Shown here: positions 1 through 7,369 of the stretch, one piece after another
Layout of the letters: every line of letters begins with the position of its first letter
Numbering within the stretch: the first letter of the stretch is position 1
Source: Thermodesulfovibrionales bacterium
GTDB taxonomy: Bacteria; Nitrospirota; Thermodesulfovibrionia; Thermodesulfovibrionales; UBA1546
DNA length: 11,402 bases
Direction: 5' to 3'
Assembly: GCA_919901705.1 (NCBI GenBank)
Contig: CAKKPR010000028.1
Span: 7,136-18,537 of the forward strand
Notes under the pieces: model-generated
What the model saw: the letters and a program-made list of their open reading frames with translations, nothing else
Databases searched by the model: none
Told to the model about the DNA's origin: nothing
Program-made: the position numbers and the translations under genes

Positions 1-1232
1 CTCTTGAAAATAAGGCAGGCGTTTGTCCCGCCGAAGCCGAAGGAATTCGACATCACACAGTTCACTTCCATCTTCCTTGCCTTGTTAGGCACATAATCAA
101 GGTCGCACTGCGGGTCAGGATTATCAAGATTTATTGTCGGAGGCACAATATTATCCCTCATGCACAGGACGCTTATGACAGCCTCCACGCCTCCTGCAGC
201 GCCAAGCAAATGGCCTGTCATGGACTTTGTCGAACTCATTGCAACTTTATAGGCATGTTCCTTAAAAACCGTTTTTACAGCAATGCTTTCGAGTTCATCA
301 CCATATTTCGTGGATGTGCCATGGGCATTTATGTAGTCAATATCTGACGGCTTAACACCTCCGTCTTTAAAAGCCATTGTCATGCACCGCGCTGCGCCCT
401 CGCCTTCCGGCGCAGGTGAAGTTATGTGATATGCATCTGACGTCATTCCATATCCGACAACTTCTGCCTGTATCTTTGCGCCTCTTGCAAGTGCGCTTTC
501 GAGGCTCTCAAGCACCATAATGCCGGAGCCCTCTCCCATTACAAAACCGTCTCTGTCCCTGTCAAAAGGCCTGCTTGCCTTTTCAGGTTCATTGTTTCGT
601 GTCGAAAGAGCCTTCATTGCATTGAAACCGCCTATGCCCAATGGAGTTATGACTGATTCAGAGCCTCCTGCAATCATTGCCTCGGCATCACCCCGCTGAA
701 TCATCTTAAAGGCATCTCCGATTGCATGGCTTCCTGAGGCACATGCAGTTGCCACTGCAGAATTCGGGCCTTTAGCGCCAAATCTTATAGATACCTGACC
801 GGCTGCAAGGTTTATTATCAGCATAGGGATAAAGAAAGGCGTGATCCTTCTGGGGCCTCTTTCAAGCAGGACAGAATGATAATGCTCAATAGCAGGCAGC
901 CCGCCAATGCCTGAACCGATTATAACTCCGACCTTTTCAGTATTGGCCTCCGTTACCTTTAAACCCGAATCCTTCATCGCCATATCCGAAGCTGCAATAG
1001 CGAGATGGATAAAACGGTCCATCTTCTTTACTTCTTTAGGCTCTATGTAGTCTTCAGGGTTAAAGCCCTCTATCTCGCCTGCTATCTGCGTTGCAAATGC
1101 TGAAGAGTCAAAGTGGGTAAGCCTTCTGACGCCTGACCTGCCTTCAATAAGTCCTTCCCAGCTTTTTTCGACTCCAATCCCGAGAGGCGTGACAATCCCC
1201 ACCCCTGTTACAACAACTCTCTTTTTTCCCAT
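1..1232 (-). CDS. fabF: Beta-ketoacyl-ACP synthase II (3' end outside the window)
   Basis: Condensing enzyme of type II fatty acid synthesis: it joins malonyl-ACP to a growing acyl-ACP with loss of CO2, in the cytosol. The translation starts MGKKRVVVTGVGIVTPLG and shows the thiolase-fold Cys-His-His triad: Cys164 in ATACASGS, His304 in NAHGTSTK and His341 in SMTGHLLGAAGG. About 410 codons are present, ending in the C-terminal NSFGFGGTNACLIFK motif. FabF is usually about 413 residues, so only a few codons and the stop lie beyond the left edge. The ATG overlaps the acpP stop by one base (TGATG), so translation is probably coupled to acpP. The clear FabF-type C-terminus and acpP adjacency favour FabF over FabB; I see no missing catalytic residue. 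Confidence 0.97.
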   Translation of the reverse strand, partial: MGKKRVVVTGVGIVTPLGIGVEKSWEGLIEGRSGVRRLTHFDSSAFATQIAGEIEGFNPEDYIEPKEVKKMDRFIHLAIAASDMAMKDSGLKVTEANTEKVGVIIGSGIGGLPAIEHYHSVLLERGPRRITPFFIPMLIINLAAGQVSIRFGAKGPNSAVATACASGSHAIGDAFKMIQRGDAEAMIAGGSESVITPLGIGGFNAMKALSTRNNEPEKASRPFDRDRDGFVMGEGSGIMVLESLESALARGAKIQAEVVGYGMTSDAYHITSPAPEGEGAARCMTMAFKDGGVKPSDIDYINAHGTSTKYGDELESIAVKTVFKEHAYKVAMSSTKSMTGHLLGAAGGVEAVISVLCMRDNIVPPTINLDNPDPQCDLDYVPNKARKMEVNCVMSNSFGFGGTNACLIFK

Positions 1233-1462
1233 CAAGGCTTTTTGCTGTTAATATATGCTATTGCGTCTTTTACCTTGGTTATCTTCTCAGCATCTTCATC
1301 GGGTATCTCTATATTGAAAGCCTCTTCAAATGCCATTACAAGTTCAACAGTATCCAGAGAGTCCGCACCGAGATCCTCAACAAAAGATGCCTCGGGCGTC
1401 ACCTCAGCAGAATTAACCCCGAGCTGTTTTGATATAATCTCTTTTACTTTTTCGTCAACCAT
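1232..1462 (-). CDS. acpP: Acyl carrier protein
   Basis: Small acidic carrier that holds growing fatty acyl chains on a 4'-phosphopantetheine arm. It has 76 residues, the usual ACP length, with the hallmark GADSLDTVELV; Ser35 is the predicted attachment site. The four-helix pattern and acidic helix II (VELVMAFEEAF) are intact. A strong Shine-Dalgarno, GGAGGT, lies just upstream of the ATG on the minus strand (about 1468-1473). The stop overlaps the fabF start by one base. It is separated from fabG by a 117-nt spacer that is mostly a palindromic repeat (1481-1577), so it may be read through from fabG or have its own promoter; I see no convincing promoter there. Confidence 0.98.
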   Translation of the reverse strand: MVDEKVKEIISKQLGVNSAEVTPEASFVEDLGADSLDTVELVMAFEEAFNIEIPDEDAEKITKVKDAIAYINSKKP

Positions 1463-1480
1463 TACTTACCTCCGTTTTAT

Positions 1481-1577
1481 TAGTGATTAGTGCCAGTGAT
1501 TAGTGTCAGTGAAGAAAAAGTGACAGTGAATAGTATCAGTAAAGAAACACTGACACTGAACACAGACACCGACACTA
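1481..1577. repeat. GTG-rich imperfect palindrome between fabG and acpP
   Basis: About 97 bp starting three bases past the fabG stop and filling most of the fabG-acpP gap. The left arm (1481-1511) is built of units such as AGTGATT, AGTGCC and AGTGTC. The right arm (1548-1577) is its approximate reverse complement: the outer ends TAGTG/CACTA match, the inner 10-mer AGTGTCAGTG (1502-1511) matches 1548-1557 perfectly, and an indel lies between. The middle contains further degenerate units (GTGACAGTG, AGTATCAGT). It resembles a dispersed intergenic element rather than a terminator, since no T-tract follows on the minus strand. In the mRNA it could fold into a long hairpin between the two cistrons. 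Confidence 0.7.
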
Positions 1578-1579
1578 TT

Positions 1580-2320
1580 TTACATATACATTCCTCCATT
1601 GACATGTATTACCTGTCCCGTTATATACCCTGCCTCCGGCGATGCAAGAAAAACAACGGCATTTGCAACATCATCGGGCGTGCCGAACCTCCCTAACGGG
1701 ATTGCCCTCTTCATCTCATCCTTAACGTTTTCAGGGAGGGCATCAGTCATCGCAGTTGTTATGAAGCCGGGGGCAACGGCATTTGCAGTTATGCCTCTGC
1801 TTGCATATTCCTTTGCAGTAGTCTTTGTCAGGCCGACAATCCCTGCCTTTGACGCGCTGTAGTTTGCCTGTCCCGGATTTCCCATGAATGCAACAACAGA
1901 TGCTATATTTATAATCCGTCCATATCTCTGCTTTGCCATTATCTTAATTGCCTCTTTCGAGCAAAGAAACACGCTCTTCAGATTAATGTTAATTACAGTA
2001 TCCCAATCCTCTTCTTTCATCCTCATTATAAGGCCGTCCCTTGTTATGCCTGCATTATTTATGAGAATGTTTATTTTACCAAATTCTTTTGATATCTCTT
2101 CAAATATTTTAATTACCTCATCTGCTTTCGAAACATCGAGCTTAACCGGCATTGTCTTTACGCCAAGTTTTTCAAGCTCGGCAGCGGTATCTTTTGCCTG
2201 TTCAAGGCTGATATCGGCAATAACAAGATTAACGCCTTTTCTGGCAAGCGCATCTGCTATTGCCTTTCCAATACCACGCGCACCTCCTGTTACAACAGCA
2301 ACCTGTTCCCTAAAGTCCAT
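1580..2320 (-). CDS. fabG: 3-oxoacyl-ACP reductase
   Basis: NADPH-dependent reductase of the fatty acid elongation cycle, reducing the 3-ketoacyl-ACP made by FabF-type enzymes. It is a 246-residue classical short-chain dehydrogenase. The Rossmann motif TGGARGIG is at residues 11-18, NNAG at 88-91, and the tetrad is Asn113, Ser141, Tyr154 and Lys158 in the YSASK context. The C-terminus (GYITGQVIHVNGGMYM) is typical of FabG. The start is set by a GGAGG Shine-Dalgarno at 2326-2330, six bases from the ATG. It is the first gene of the minus-strand cluster and is transcribed divergently from galU. SDR enzymes are easily confused, but adjacency to acpP and fabF and the length make FabG very likely. 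Confidence 0.97.
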   Translation of the reverse strand: MDFREQVAVVTGGARGIGKAIADALARKGVNLVIADISLEQAKDTAAELEKLGVKTMPVKLDVSKADEVIKIFEEISKEFGKINILINNAGITRDGLIMRMKEEDWDTVININLKSVFLCSKEAIKIMAKQRYGRIINIASVVAFMGNPGQANYSASKAGIVGLTKTTAKEYASRGITANAVAPGFITTAMTDALPENVKDEMKRAIPLGRFGTPDDVANAVVFLASPEAGYITGQVIHVNGGMYM

Positions 2321-2338
2321 TTTTTCCTCCGGAAAAAA
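2320..2338 (-). promoter_or_regulatory. Short hairpin over the fabG ribosome binding site
   Basis: TTTTTTCC (2320-2327) and GGAAAAAA (2331-2338) are perfect 8-nt complements separated by three bases. On the minus strand the GGAGG of fabG lies in the loop and 3' arm. In the mRNA this AU-rich stem could partly hide the binding site. It may equally be chance in A/T-rich sequence. Confidence 0.3.
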
Positions 2339-2348
2339 GTCGGCTATA

Positions 2349-2357
2349 ATTTTAACA
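2349..2357 (-). promoter_or_regulatory. Possible extended -10 promoter for fabG-acpP-fabF
   Basis: Read on the minus strand the bases are TGTTAAAAT, an extended -10 (TGN followed by a 5/6 match to TATAAT). It lies about 29 bases before the fabG ATG, which would give a leader of roughly 20 nt containing the GGAGG site. No good -35 box is seen at the usual distance. This is a motif match only. Confidence 0.4.
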
Positions 2358-2378
2358 GAGAATTCTTATTATTTTCCA

Positions 2379-2405
2379 GTCTTTTCAGAAAAGACCCGTC
2401 TTTCC
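2379..2405. promoter_or_regulatory. Alternating palindromic half-sites in the fabG/galU divergent gap
   Basis: GTCTTTTC (2379-2386), one base, then GAAAAGAC (2388-2395) is a perfect 8+1+8 palindrome. It is followed after two bases by GTCTTTCC (2398-2405), a 7/8 match to the first half-site. Three alternating half-sites midway between two divergent genes look like a possible operator. The binding protein is unknown and no T-tract suggests termination. Confidence 0.4.
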
Positions 2406-2487
2406 ATTTATCAGGACAGAAAAGCAGAATCCTTGTTCACATGGAAATCTTATATTATTGGAAGTAAAAAAAACAAGCATTGCGGTG

Positions 2488-2496
2488 TGTTATAAT
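2488..2496 (+). promoter_or_regulatory. Possible extended -10 promoter for galU
   Basis: TGTTATAAT is a perfect extended -10 element (TGN plus the full TATAAT). It lies 39 bases before the galU ATG, giving a predicted leader of about 33 nt. The -35 region is an A-rich run with no match, which extended -10 promoters tolerate. Confidence 0.5.
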
Positions 2497-2535
2497 TTAT
2501 GGTATTAGTTTATATTAGTGCAATAATATAATTTT

Positions 2536-3441
2536 ATGAATAAAAAAATAAAAAAAGCCATATTCCCCGCAGGGGGACTCGGGACCAGGTTCCTGCCTGC
2601 AACAAAGGCTTCGCCCAAAGAGATGCTGCCTATTGTTGATAAACCCATGATCCAGTATGCAATCGAAGAAGTAATGGCATGCAATATTAAAGAGTTCATA
2701 ATAATCACGGGAAAATACAAGCGCTCCATAGAAGACCATTTTGATTCTGCATATGAGCTTGAAGAAAATCTCCGGAAACTCGACAAGAAAAAGCTCCTGG
2801 AGAAAATAACAAGACTCAATCACCTGAACTTTGCATACATCCGGCAGAAGGCAGCACTCGGGCTTGGACATGCAATCCTTTGCGTAAAGCCCTTTGTAAA
2901 GGACGAACCATTTGCAGTCCTTCTCAGTGATGATGTAATAGAACCTGAGGAGACGCTTCTTAAGGATATGATTAAACTTTATGAAAAACTTGAATGCCCG
3001 ATACTGGCGCTCGAAGAAGTTCCCATGACAGACATACACAAGTATGGCGTAATAGAAGGAACAGATTTAGGCAACGGGCTGTATAAGATTAATAACCTCA
3101 TTGAAAAACCTTCAAAAGAAAAGGCGCCTTCCAATCTCGCAATAATAGGAAGATATATTCTTACACCGGAGATATTCAGCACCCTTGAAAAACTGATGCC
3201 GGGCAGAGGAGGCGAAATACAACTTACAGATGCCCTGAGAGAACTTCTCAAAAAACAGAGCATTTACGGCTACCTCTTTAAAGGCAAAAGATACGATGCC
3301 GGAGACAAGCTGGGATATCTCAAGGCAACAGTTAACTTTGCGCTGAAAAATGCAGAGGTTTCAGAGGCATTCGGTAAATACTTGCTTGATATTGCACACA
3401 TGTTAAAAAACAAAAAACATCATGAAGATAAAACACATTAA
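2536..3441 (+). CDS. galU: UTP--glucose-1-phosphate uridylyltransferase
   Basis: Makes UDP-glucose from UTP and glucose-1-phosphate, feeding surface polysaccharide and nucleotide-sugar synthesis in the cytosol. It has 301 residues, the usual GalU size. The nucleotidyltransferase signature GGLGTRFLPATKASPKEMLP (residues 13-32) is followed by VDKPMIQYAIEE, LLSDDVIEPE, the NLIEKPS lysine motif and the C-terminal KRYDAGDKLGYLKA motif, all characteristic of the bacterial GalU family. The start is fixed by closeness of the first motif to Met1. I see no clear Shine-Dalgarno before it (the leader is AT-rich), so it may rely on an unstructured leader. A 208-bp palindromic repeat begins 17 bases after the stop and separates it from lon. 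The RfbA and GlmU families are less likely given the motif set. Confidence 0.97.
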   Translation: MNKKIKKAIFPAGGLGTRFLPATKASPKEMLPIVDKPMIQYAIEEVMACNIKEFIIITGKYKRSIEDHFDSAYELEENLRKLDKKKLLEKITRLNHLNFAYIRQKAALGLGHAILCVKPFVKDEPFAVLLSDDVIEPEETLLKDMIKLYEKLECPILALEEVPMTDIHKYGVIEGTDLGNGLYKINNLIEKPSKEKAPSNLAIIGRYILTPEIFSTLEKLMPGRGGEIQLTDALRELLKKQSIYGYLFKGKRYDAGDKLGYLKATVNFALKNAEVSEAFGKYLLDIAHMLKNKKHHEDKTH

Positions 3442-3457
3442 AAAATTCGGAATTCAA

Positions 3458-3665
3458 CTTGAGATCCCTGAAAAAGTCCTTTTTGGCTGTCATTGCGAGG
3501 AGCGTAAGCGACGTGGCAATCTCTAACACGCTGATTTATATAAAGGCGAGATTGCGGAGTTTATCCCGAGCGATAAAATCGAGATTGCTTCGCCTTCGGC
3601 TCGCAATGACAAGCGAGGGACCTGCTCGCAATGACAATTTGTGAGGGTTTTTCAGCAGTCTCAAC
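3458..3665. repeat. Large palindromic repeat, TCATTGCGAG family, copy 1
   Basis: Nested inverted repeat filling the galU-lon gap. The outer arms run from CTTGAGA (3458-3464) with CTGAAAAA (3468-3475) to TTTTTCAG and TCTCAAC (ending 3665). The inner arms are the TGTCATTGCGAG motif through GGCAATCTC (3489-3523) and GAGATTGCTTCG through CTCGCAATGAC (3581-3610). A second partial CTCGCAATGAC follows at 3625-3635, so this copy looks composite. Two shorter relatives occur at 6099-6214 and 10092-10190. Apparent reading frames across it are by-products of the repeat. Transcript hairpins here could affect galU or lon mRNA ends, but no clear terminator is visible. Confidence 0.85.
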
Positions 3666-3705
3666 TTTTACTAAAATTGTTATAAAATAAAGTTAGGAGC
3701 TTAGA

Positions 3706-6075
3706 ATGGCAAATCTTGCAGAAAAAGAAGAGAAAGAGATTGAGATACCTGATAGCCTTCCCGTGCTTCCCGTAAGAGATATCGTTGTCTTCCCTTATAT
3801 GATATTGCCTCTCTTTGTTGGAAGAGATATGTCTATAAAGGCTATAGAACATTCATTGAGCACAAACAAGATGGTCATGCTTCTTACGCAAAAGGACCTT
3901 AATGCAGAGAATCCGATACCTGATGAACTGTATTCTATCGGCACTGTGGGACTTATAATGCGGATGCTGAAACTTCCTGATGGAAGGGTCAAGGTACTTG
4001 TGCAGGGCCTTGCCAAGGCAAGGGCAGTAAAGTTTTCTCAGGAGGAGCCATTCTTTACAGCAGGCATAGAAAAAATATTTGATAAGAAGCCGGAAGAAAT
4101 AACAATTGAGATAGAAGCCATAATGAGAAGTGTAAGGGAACAGATAGACAAGGCAGTCTCTCTCGGCAAAACAATCCTCCCTGATATAATGATCGTTATC
4201 GAAAACCTCGACGATCCTGGAAAACTTGCCGACCTTATTGCGTCAAACATAGGTCTGAAGACAGAGCAGGCCCAGGCAGTGCTTGAGATAACAGACAATG
4301 TTAAGCGATTAAAAAAAGTCAGCGAGATAATGAACAGGGAGATAGAGCTTCTGACCGTCCAGCAGAAGATTCAGACAGAAGTAAGGGGTGAAATAGACAA
4401 GAACCAGAGGGAATATTTCCTCAGAGAACAGTTAAAGGCTATACAGAAAGAGCTTGGCGATATAGATGAGCGCTCAGAAGAGATAAAGGAATTCAAGAAA
4501 AAGATTTTGGAAGTAAAGATGCCGGAAAAAGTCCAGAAGGAGGCGGAAAAGCAGCTCAAGCGTCTCGAAAAGATGCATCCTGACAGCGCTGAAGCCGGAA
4601 CAGTCAGGACATACCTTGAATGGATGGTTGAGGTTCCGTGGTCCAAATCAACTAAAGACAGCCTGGATATAAAGGCAGCCCAAAAGGTGCTTGACGATGA
4701 CCACTATGATCTCGAAAAGGTAAAAGAACGCATTCTGGAATATCTCAGCGTAAGAAAATTGAAAAAAGAAAAAATGAAGGGCCCGATACTCTGCTTCATA
4801 GGCCCTCCCGGGGTCGGCAAGACATCTTTGGGAAAATCAATAGCAAGGTCCTTGGGAAGAGAATTTGTCCGCATGTCTTTGGGCGGGGTAAGAGATGAAG
4901 CAGAAATAAGAGGACATAGAAGGACATATGTTGGAGCGCTGCCCGGCAGAATAATACAGGGAATAAAGACTGCAGGCACAAACAACCCCGTTTTCATGCT
5001 CGATGAAATAGACAAGGTAGGCACGGATTTCAGGGGTGACCCCTCATCCGCTCTACTTGAGGTTCTCGACCCTGAACAGAATAATACATTTGTTGACCAT
5101 TACCTCACAGTGCCATTTGACCTTTCAAGGGTAATGTTTATCACAACAGGGAACCTTGTCGACACAATACCAAGCCCTTTGCGGGACAGGATGGAAATAA
5201 TTCATCTTTCCGGATACACAACAGAGGAGAAGCTTGGGATCGCAAAAAACTATCTTATCCCTAAACAGCTCGAAGAGCACGGCATAACAAATAAGATACT
5301 GAAGATAACGGATCCTGCTGTTTTAATGACAATATCCCAGTATACGAGGGAGGCAGGCGTCAGAAACCTTGAAAGGGAGATAGCCAATCTGTGCAGAAAG
5401 GTTGCGAAAAAAATAGCAGACGGCAAACAGAAAATATTCGCCATAAACGCCAAAAATCTTCACAGGTTTCTTGGTGTTCCAAAATACCTGCCTGAAGAGG
5501 AGATGGAAAAAGATGAGGTTGGTGTTGCAACCGGCCTTGCCTGGACAGAGTCGGGAGGCGACATAATCTATGTTGAAGCAACAACCATGAAGGGCAAGGG
5601 CAGTCTCACGCTAACAGGACAGCTCGGAGACGTTATGAAGGAGTCTGCACAGGCAGCTTTAAGCTATGTCCGCTCAAAGGCTAAGTCACTTGGGATAAAG
5701 GATGAGGTATTCTCAAAAATAGATATTCACATACATGTCCCTGCAGGCGCAACACCCAAGGATGGTCCCTCGGCAGGTATAACAATGGCAACATCCATTG
5801 CATCTGCACTCACAGGGAAACCTGTAAAAAAGGATGTTGCAATGACAGGTGAGGTCACCTTAAGAGGCAGGGTTCTTCCAATAGGCGGACTCAAGGAAAA
5901 AGCGCTCGCTGCAAAAAGAATGGGCATCAAAGTGGTAATTGTGCCAAAAAGAAATAAAAAAGACCTCGAAGATATTCCCAAGTATGTTAAGAAGGATATG
6001 GAGTTTATCTTCGCAGATACAATGAACGATGTGCTCAAGGCAGCGCTTAAAACTAAAAAGAAAACAAAGAAGTGA
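3706..6075 (+). CDS. lon: ATP-dependent protease Lon (LonA type)
   Basis: Cytosolic AAA+ serine protease that unfolds and degrades damaged and regulatory proteins. It has 789 residues, close to the roughly 780-810 typical of LonA. Domain order: N-terminal LON substrate-binding domain (about 18-210, beginning LPVLPVRDIVVFPYMILPLF), a coiled-coil-rich helical region (about 215-320), and the AAA+ module with Walker A GPPGVGKT at 366-373 and Walker B VFMLDEID at 429-436. The C-terminal protease domain has the Ser689 (KDGPSAG) and Lys732 (GGLKEK) catalytic dyad. The tail is lysine-rich. AGGAG at 3695-3699 supports the ATG. It sits between two TCATTGCGAG palindromes, so it is probably its own transcription unit. 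No CIRCE-like heat-shock operator is visible upstream. Confidence 0.98.
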   Translation: MANLAEKEEKEIEIPDSLPVLPVRDIVVFPYMILPLFVGRDMSIKAIEHSLSTNKMVMLLTQKDLNAENPIPDELYSIGTVGLIMRMLKLPDGRVKVLVQGLAKARAVKFSQEEPFFTAGIEKIFDKKPEEITIEIEAIMRSVREQIDKAVSLGKTILPDIMIVIENLDDPGKLADLIASNIGLKTEQAQAVLEITDNVKRLKKVSEIMNREIELLTVQQKIQTEVRGEIDKNQREYFLREQLKAIQKELGDIDERSEEIKEFKKKILEVKMPEKVQKEAEKQLKRLEKMHPDSAEAGTVRTYLEWMVEVPWSKSTKDSLDIKAAQKVLDDDHYDLEKVKERILEYLSVRKLKKEKMKGPILCFIGPPGVGKTSLGKSIARSLGREFVRMSLGGVRDEAEIRGHRRTYVGALPGRIIQGIKTAGTNNPVFMLDEIDKVGTDFRGDPSSALLEVLDPEQNNTFVDHYLTVPFDLSRVMFITTGNLVDTIPSPLRDRMEIIHLSGYTTEEKLGIAKNYLIPKQLEEHGITNKILKITDPAVLMTISQYTREAGVRNLEREIANLCRKVAKKIADGKQKIFAINAKNLHRFLGVPKYLPEEEMEKDEVGVATGLAWTESGGDIIYVEATTMKGKGSLTLTGQLGDVMKESAQAALSYVRSKAKSLGIKDEVFSKIDIHIHVPAGATPKDGPSAGITMATSIASALTGKPVKKDVAMTGEVTLRGRVLPIGGLKEKALAAKRMGIKVVIVPKRNKKDLEDIPKYVKKDMEFIFADTMNDVLKAALKTKKKTKK

Positions 6076-6098
6076 ATAGTTTTTTAACTAACAAAAAC

Positions 6099-6214
6099 GC
6101 AATAAATCCTTTTACATTGTCATTGCGAGCGACCAACGGGAGCGTGGCAATCTCACTTGTAGCTATGAGATTGCTTCGTCGTTTCACTCCTCGCAATGAC
6201 ACCTTACTTATTGC
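6099..6214. repeat. Palindromic repeat, TCATTGCGAG family, copy 2
   Basis: Core arms GTCATTGCGAG through GGCAATCTCA (6119-6155) and TGAGATTGCTTCG through CTCGCAATGAC (6166-6200), with a short central loop. Outer complementary ends GCAATAA (6099-6105) and TTATTGC (6208-6214) extend the palindrome. It occupies most of the 181-nt lon-thiL gap. No T-tract follows, so I call it a dispersed repeat rather than a terminator. Confidence 0.85.
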
Positions 6215-6256
6215 ATTTGTATTAAATATACTATCCACTGACAGCCAATAACTGAC

Positions 6257-7369
6257 ATGCAGCTTTCTGATATTGGAGAGCTTTCTCTCTTAGAAACAAT
6301 CCGCAAGAGGTTTGCCTATAAATCCAGAGGTATTATTGTCGGCATAGGCGATGATGCAGCCGTAATAAAACCCCGGGGTAAAAAACTCCTTATCACCACT
6401 GATATGATGGTTGAAAGAGTGCACTTTGATTTAAGCTTTACAACACCTTACCAGCTTGGATTCAAACTCGTCTCTGTAAACGTAAGTGACATCTATGCAA
6501 TGGGGGGGATACCTCATTACCTTTTGCTTGATATTGCAATGAATAAAACAACAGAGGAATCATTTGTTAATAGTTTTTTTGACGGTATTCAGGATGCCAT
6601 AAAGTTATATGGGATATCGCTTATTGGCGGAGACATCTCTTCTTCAAAAAATGACATGGTTGCAGCTGCATCTCTCATAGGATACGCAGAAATACCTGTA
6701 AAGCGTTCAGGTGCAAAACCAGGGGATAAAATATATGTAACAGGCAGCCTCGGAGACTCTGCATGCGGACTGGAATTACTTAAGAGGATAAAACAACCGT
6801 TTCATATCAAAAGAACGATGCAAGATGCAGGATGCAGGATACAGGATAAAAAAGATCGTGAATCATGTATCATGAATCGTGCATCTAAGCAACACCTGAA
6901 ATCCAAACTTTCAAAAATAGGACTCACATGGAACACTATCGCGCCGCTGTTGAAAAGACACCTCATGCCGGAGGCAAGAAACCCCAAAAATTTTGTCAGG
7001 CATGCCACAGCAATGCTTGACTTAAGCGATGGGTTGTTTATTGACTTATCAAGACTGTGCAATGAAAGCAAAGTCGGCGCAAGGATTTACATGGAGCATA
7101 TTCCTCTTTCCAGTCAGGCAAAAAAGGCATCATCAGCTTTAGGACTGGATTTATTTAAACTCGCCACTTCAGGCGGAGAAGATTATGAACTGCTCTTTAC
7201 AGCGCCTCCTCACCCCCCCATCCCCCCCTTATTAAGGGGGGGCGTAGGGGGGGTAAAGATAACCTGTATAGGTGATATCACAAAAAAAGGCATGGTTGCA
7301 GTTGATAAATACGGAAAAGAATCAGCATTAAAAGCAGAGGGTTACCAACACTATGGGATTCAGAGATAG
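6257..7369 (+). CDS. thiL: Thiamine-monophosphate kinase with two repeat-derived insertions
   Basis: Phosphorylates thiamine monophosphate to the active cofactor thiamine diphosphate, the last step of thiamine synthesis. It has 370 residues, longer than the usual 310-335. PurM/ThiL-fold motifs are intact: GIGDDAAV (Asp32, Asp33), TTDMMVERVHF (Asp49), GGDISSS (Asp126), LDLSDG (Asp255, Asp258) and SGGEDYELLF (305-314). The extra length comes from two in-frame repeat insertions: residues 188-210 (MQDAGCRIQDKK and following) and about 319-332 (HPPIPPLLRGGVGG). Both fall in poorly conserved linkers outside the motifs, so activity is probably kept. No clear Shine-Dalgarno precedes the ATG; ACTGAC repeats (6237-6242 and 6251-6256) abut it. 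It is the first gene of the overlapping run with the DUF2062, rimO and M50 genes. Confidence 0.93.
   Translation: MQLSDIGELSLLETIRKRFAYKSRGIIVGIGDDAAVIKPRGKKLLITTDMMVERVHFDLSFTTPYQLGFKLVSVNVSDIYAMGGIPHYLLLDIAMNKTTEESFVNSFFDGIQDAIKLYGISLIGGDISSSKNDMVAAASLIGYAEIPVKRSGAKPGDKIYVTGSLGDSACGLELLKRIKQPFHIKRTMQDAGCRIQDKKDRESCIMNRASKQHLKSKLSKIGLTWNTIAPLLKRHLMPEARNPKNFVRHATAMLDLSDGLFIDLSRLCNESKVGARIYMEHIPLSSQAKKASSALGLDLFKLATSGGEDYELLFTAPPHPPIPPLLRGGVGGVKITCIGDITKKGMVAVDKYGKESALKAEGYQHYGIQR
6817..6885 (+). repeat. 69-nt heptamer hairpin inserted in thiL
   Basis: The arms 6817-6847 and 6855-6885 are each 31 nt and built of a GATNCAN heptamer (four units plus GAT) on the left and its reverse complement on the right. 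The loop AAAAAAG is 7 nt. The arms pair at 24 of 31 positions, and every mismatch falls on heptamer positions 4 or 7. At 69 nt it adds exactly 23 codons. Of the three forward frames only the one used here has no stop. A second copy of identical 31-7-31 layout is in rimO (8187-8255), identical at about 58 of 69 positions. Confidence 0.9.
7213..7253 (+). repeat. C7/G7 palindrome inserted in thiL
   Basis: The structure is C7-AT-C7-TTA then TTAA-G7-CGTA-G7, a 41-nt palindrome with four homopolymer runs of seven. It encodes the proline/leucine then arginine/glycine stretch PPIPPLLRGGVGG. It sits just after SGGEDYELLFTAPP and before KITCIGDITKKG, where related proteins usually have a variable loop. 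Runs of seven C or G are prone to slippage, so the frame here depends on exact run lengths. Confidence 0.8.

Noticed and set aside
1481..1577. Possible CRISPR-like array in the fabG-acpP gap
   Set aside because: The units are 6-7 nt, degenerate and arranged as a palindrome; there are no regular spacers and no cas genes.
1884..2495. 203-codon plus-strand frame opposite fabG
   Set aside because: It is the antisense shadow of an unambiguous fabG and has no recognisable motifs.
3422..3526. A 34-codon reading frame overlapping the end of galU (starting MKIKHIKKFG), which looked like a truncated gene
   Set aside because: From about 3458 it is made of the palindromic repeat's outer and inner arms, and its stop lies in the repeat; the few remaining residues match nothing I recognise.
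3459..3644. Plus-strand frame across repeat copy 1, and similar frames across copies 2 and 3
   Set aside because: They translate the palindrome itself, lack ribosome binding sites, and show the same repeat-derived residues (CHCEERKRRGNL-like, ARNDN-like).
6802..7071. Minus-strand frames opposite the heptamer hairpins in thiL and rimO
   Set aside because: The palindrome is also open on the opposite strand, which produces similar-looking peptides; no ribosome binding site or conserved domain is present.
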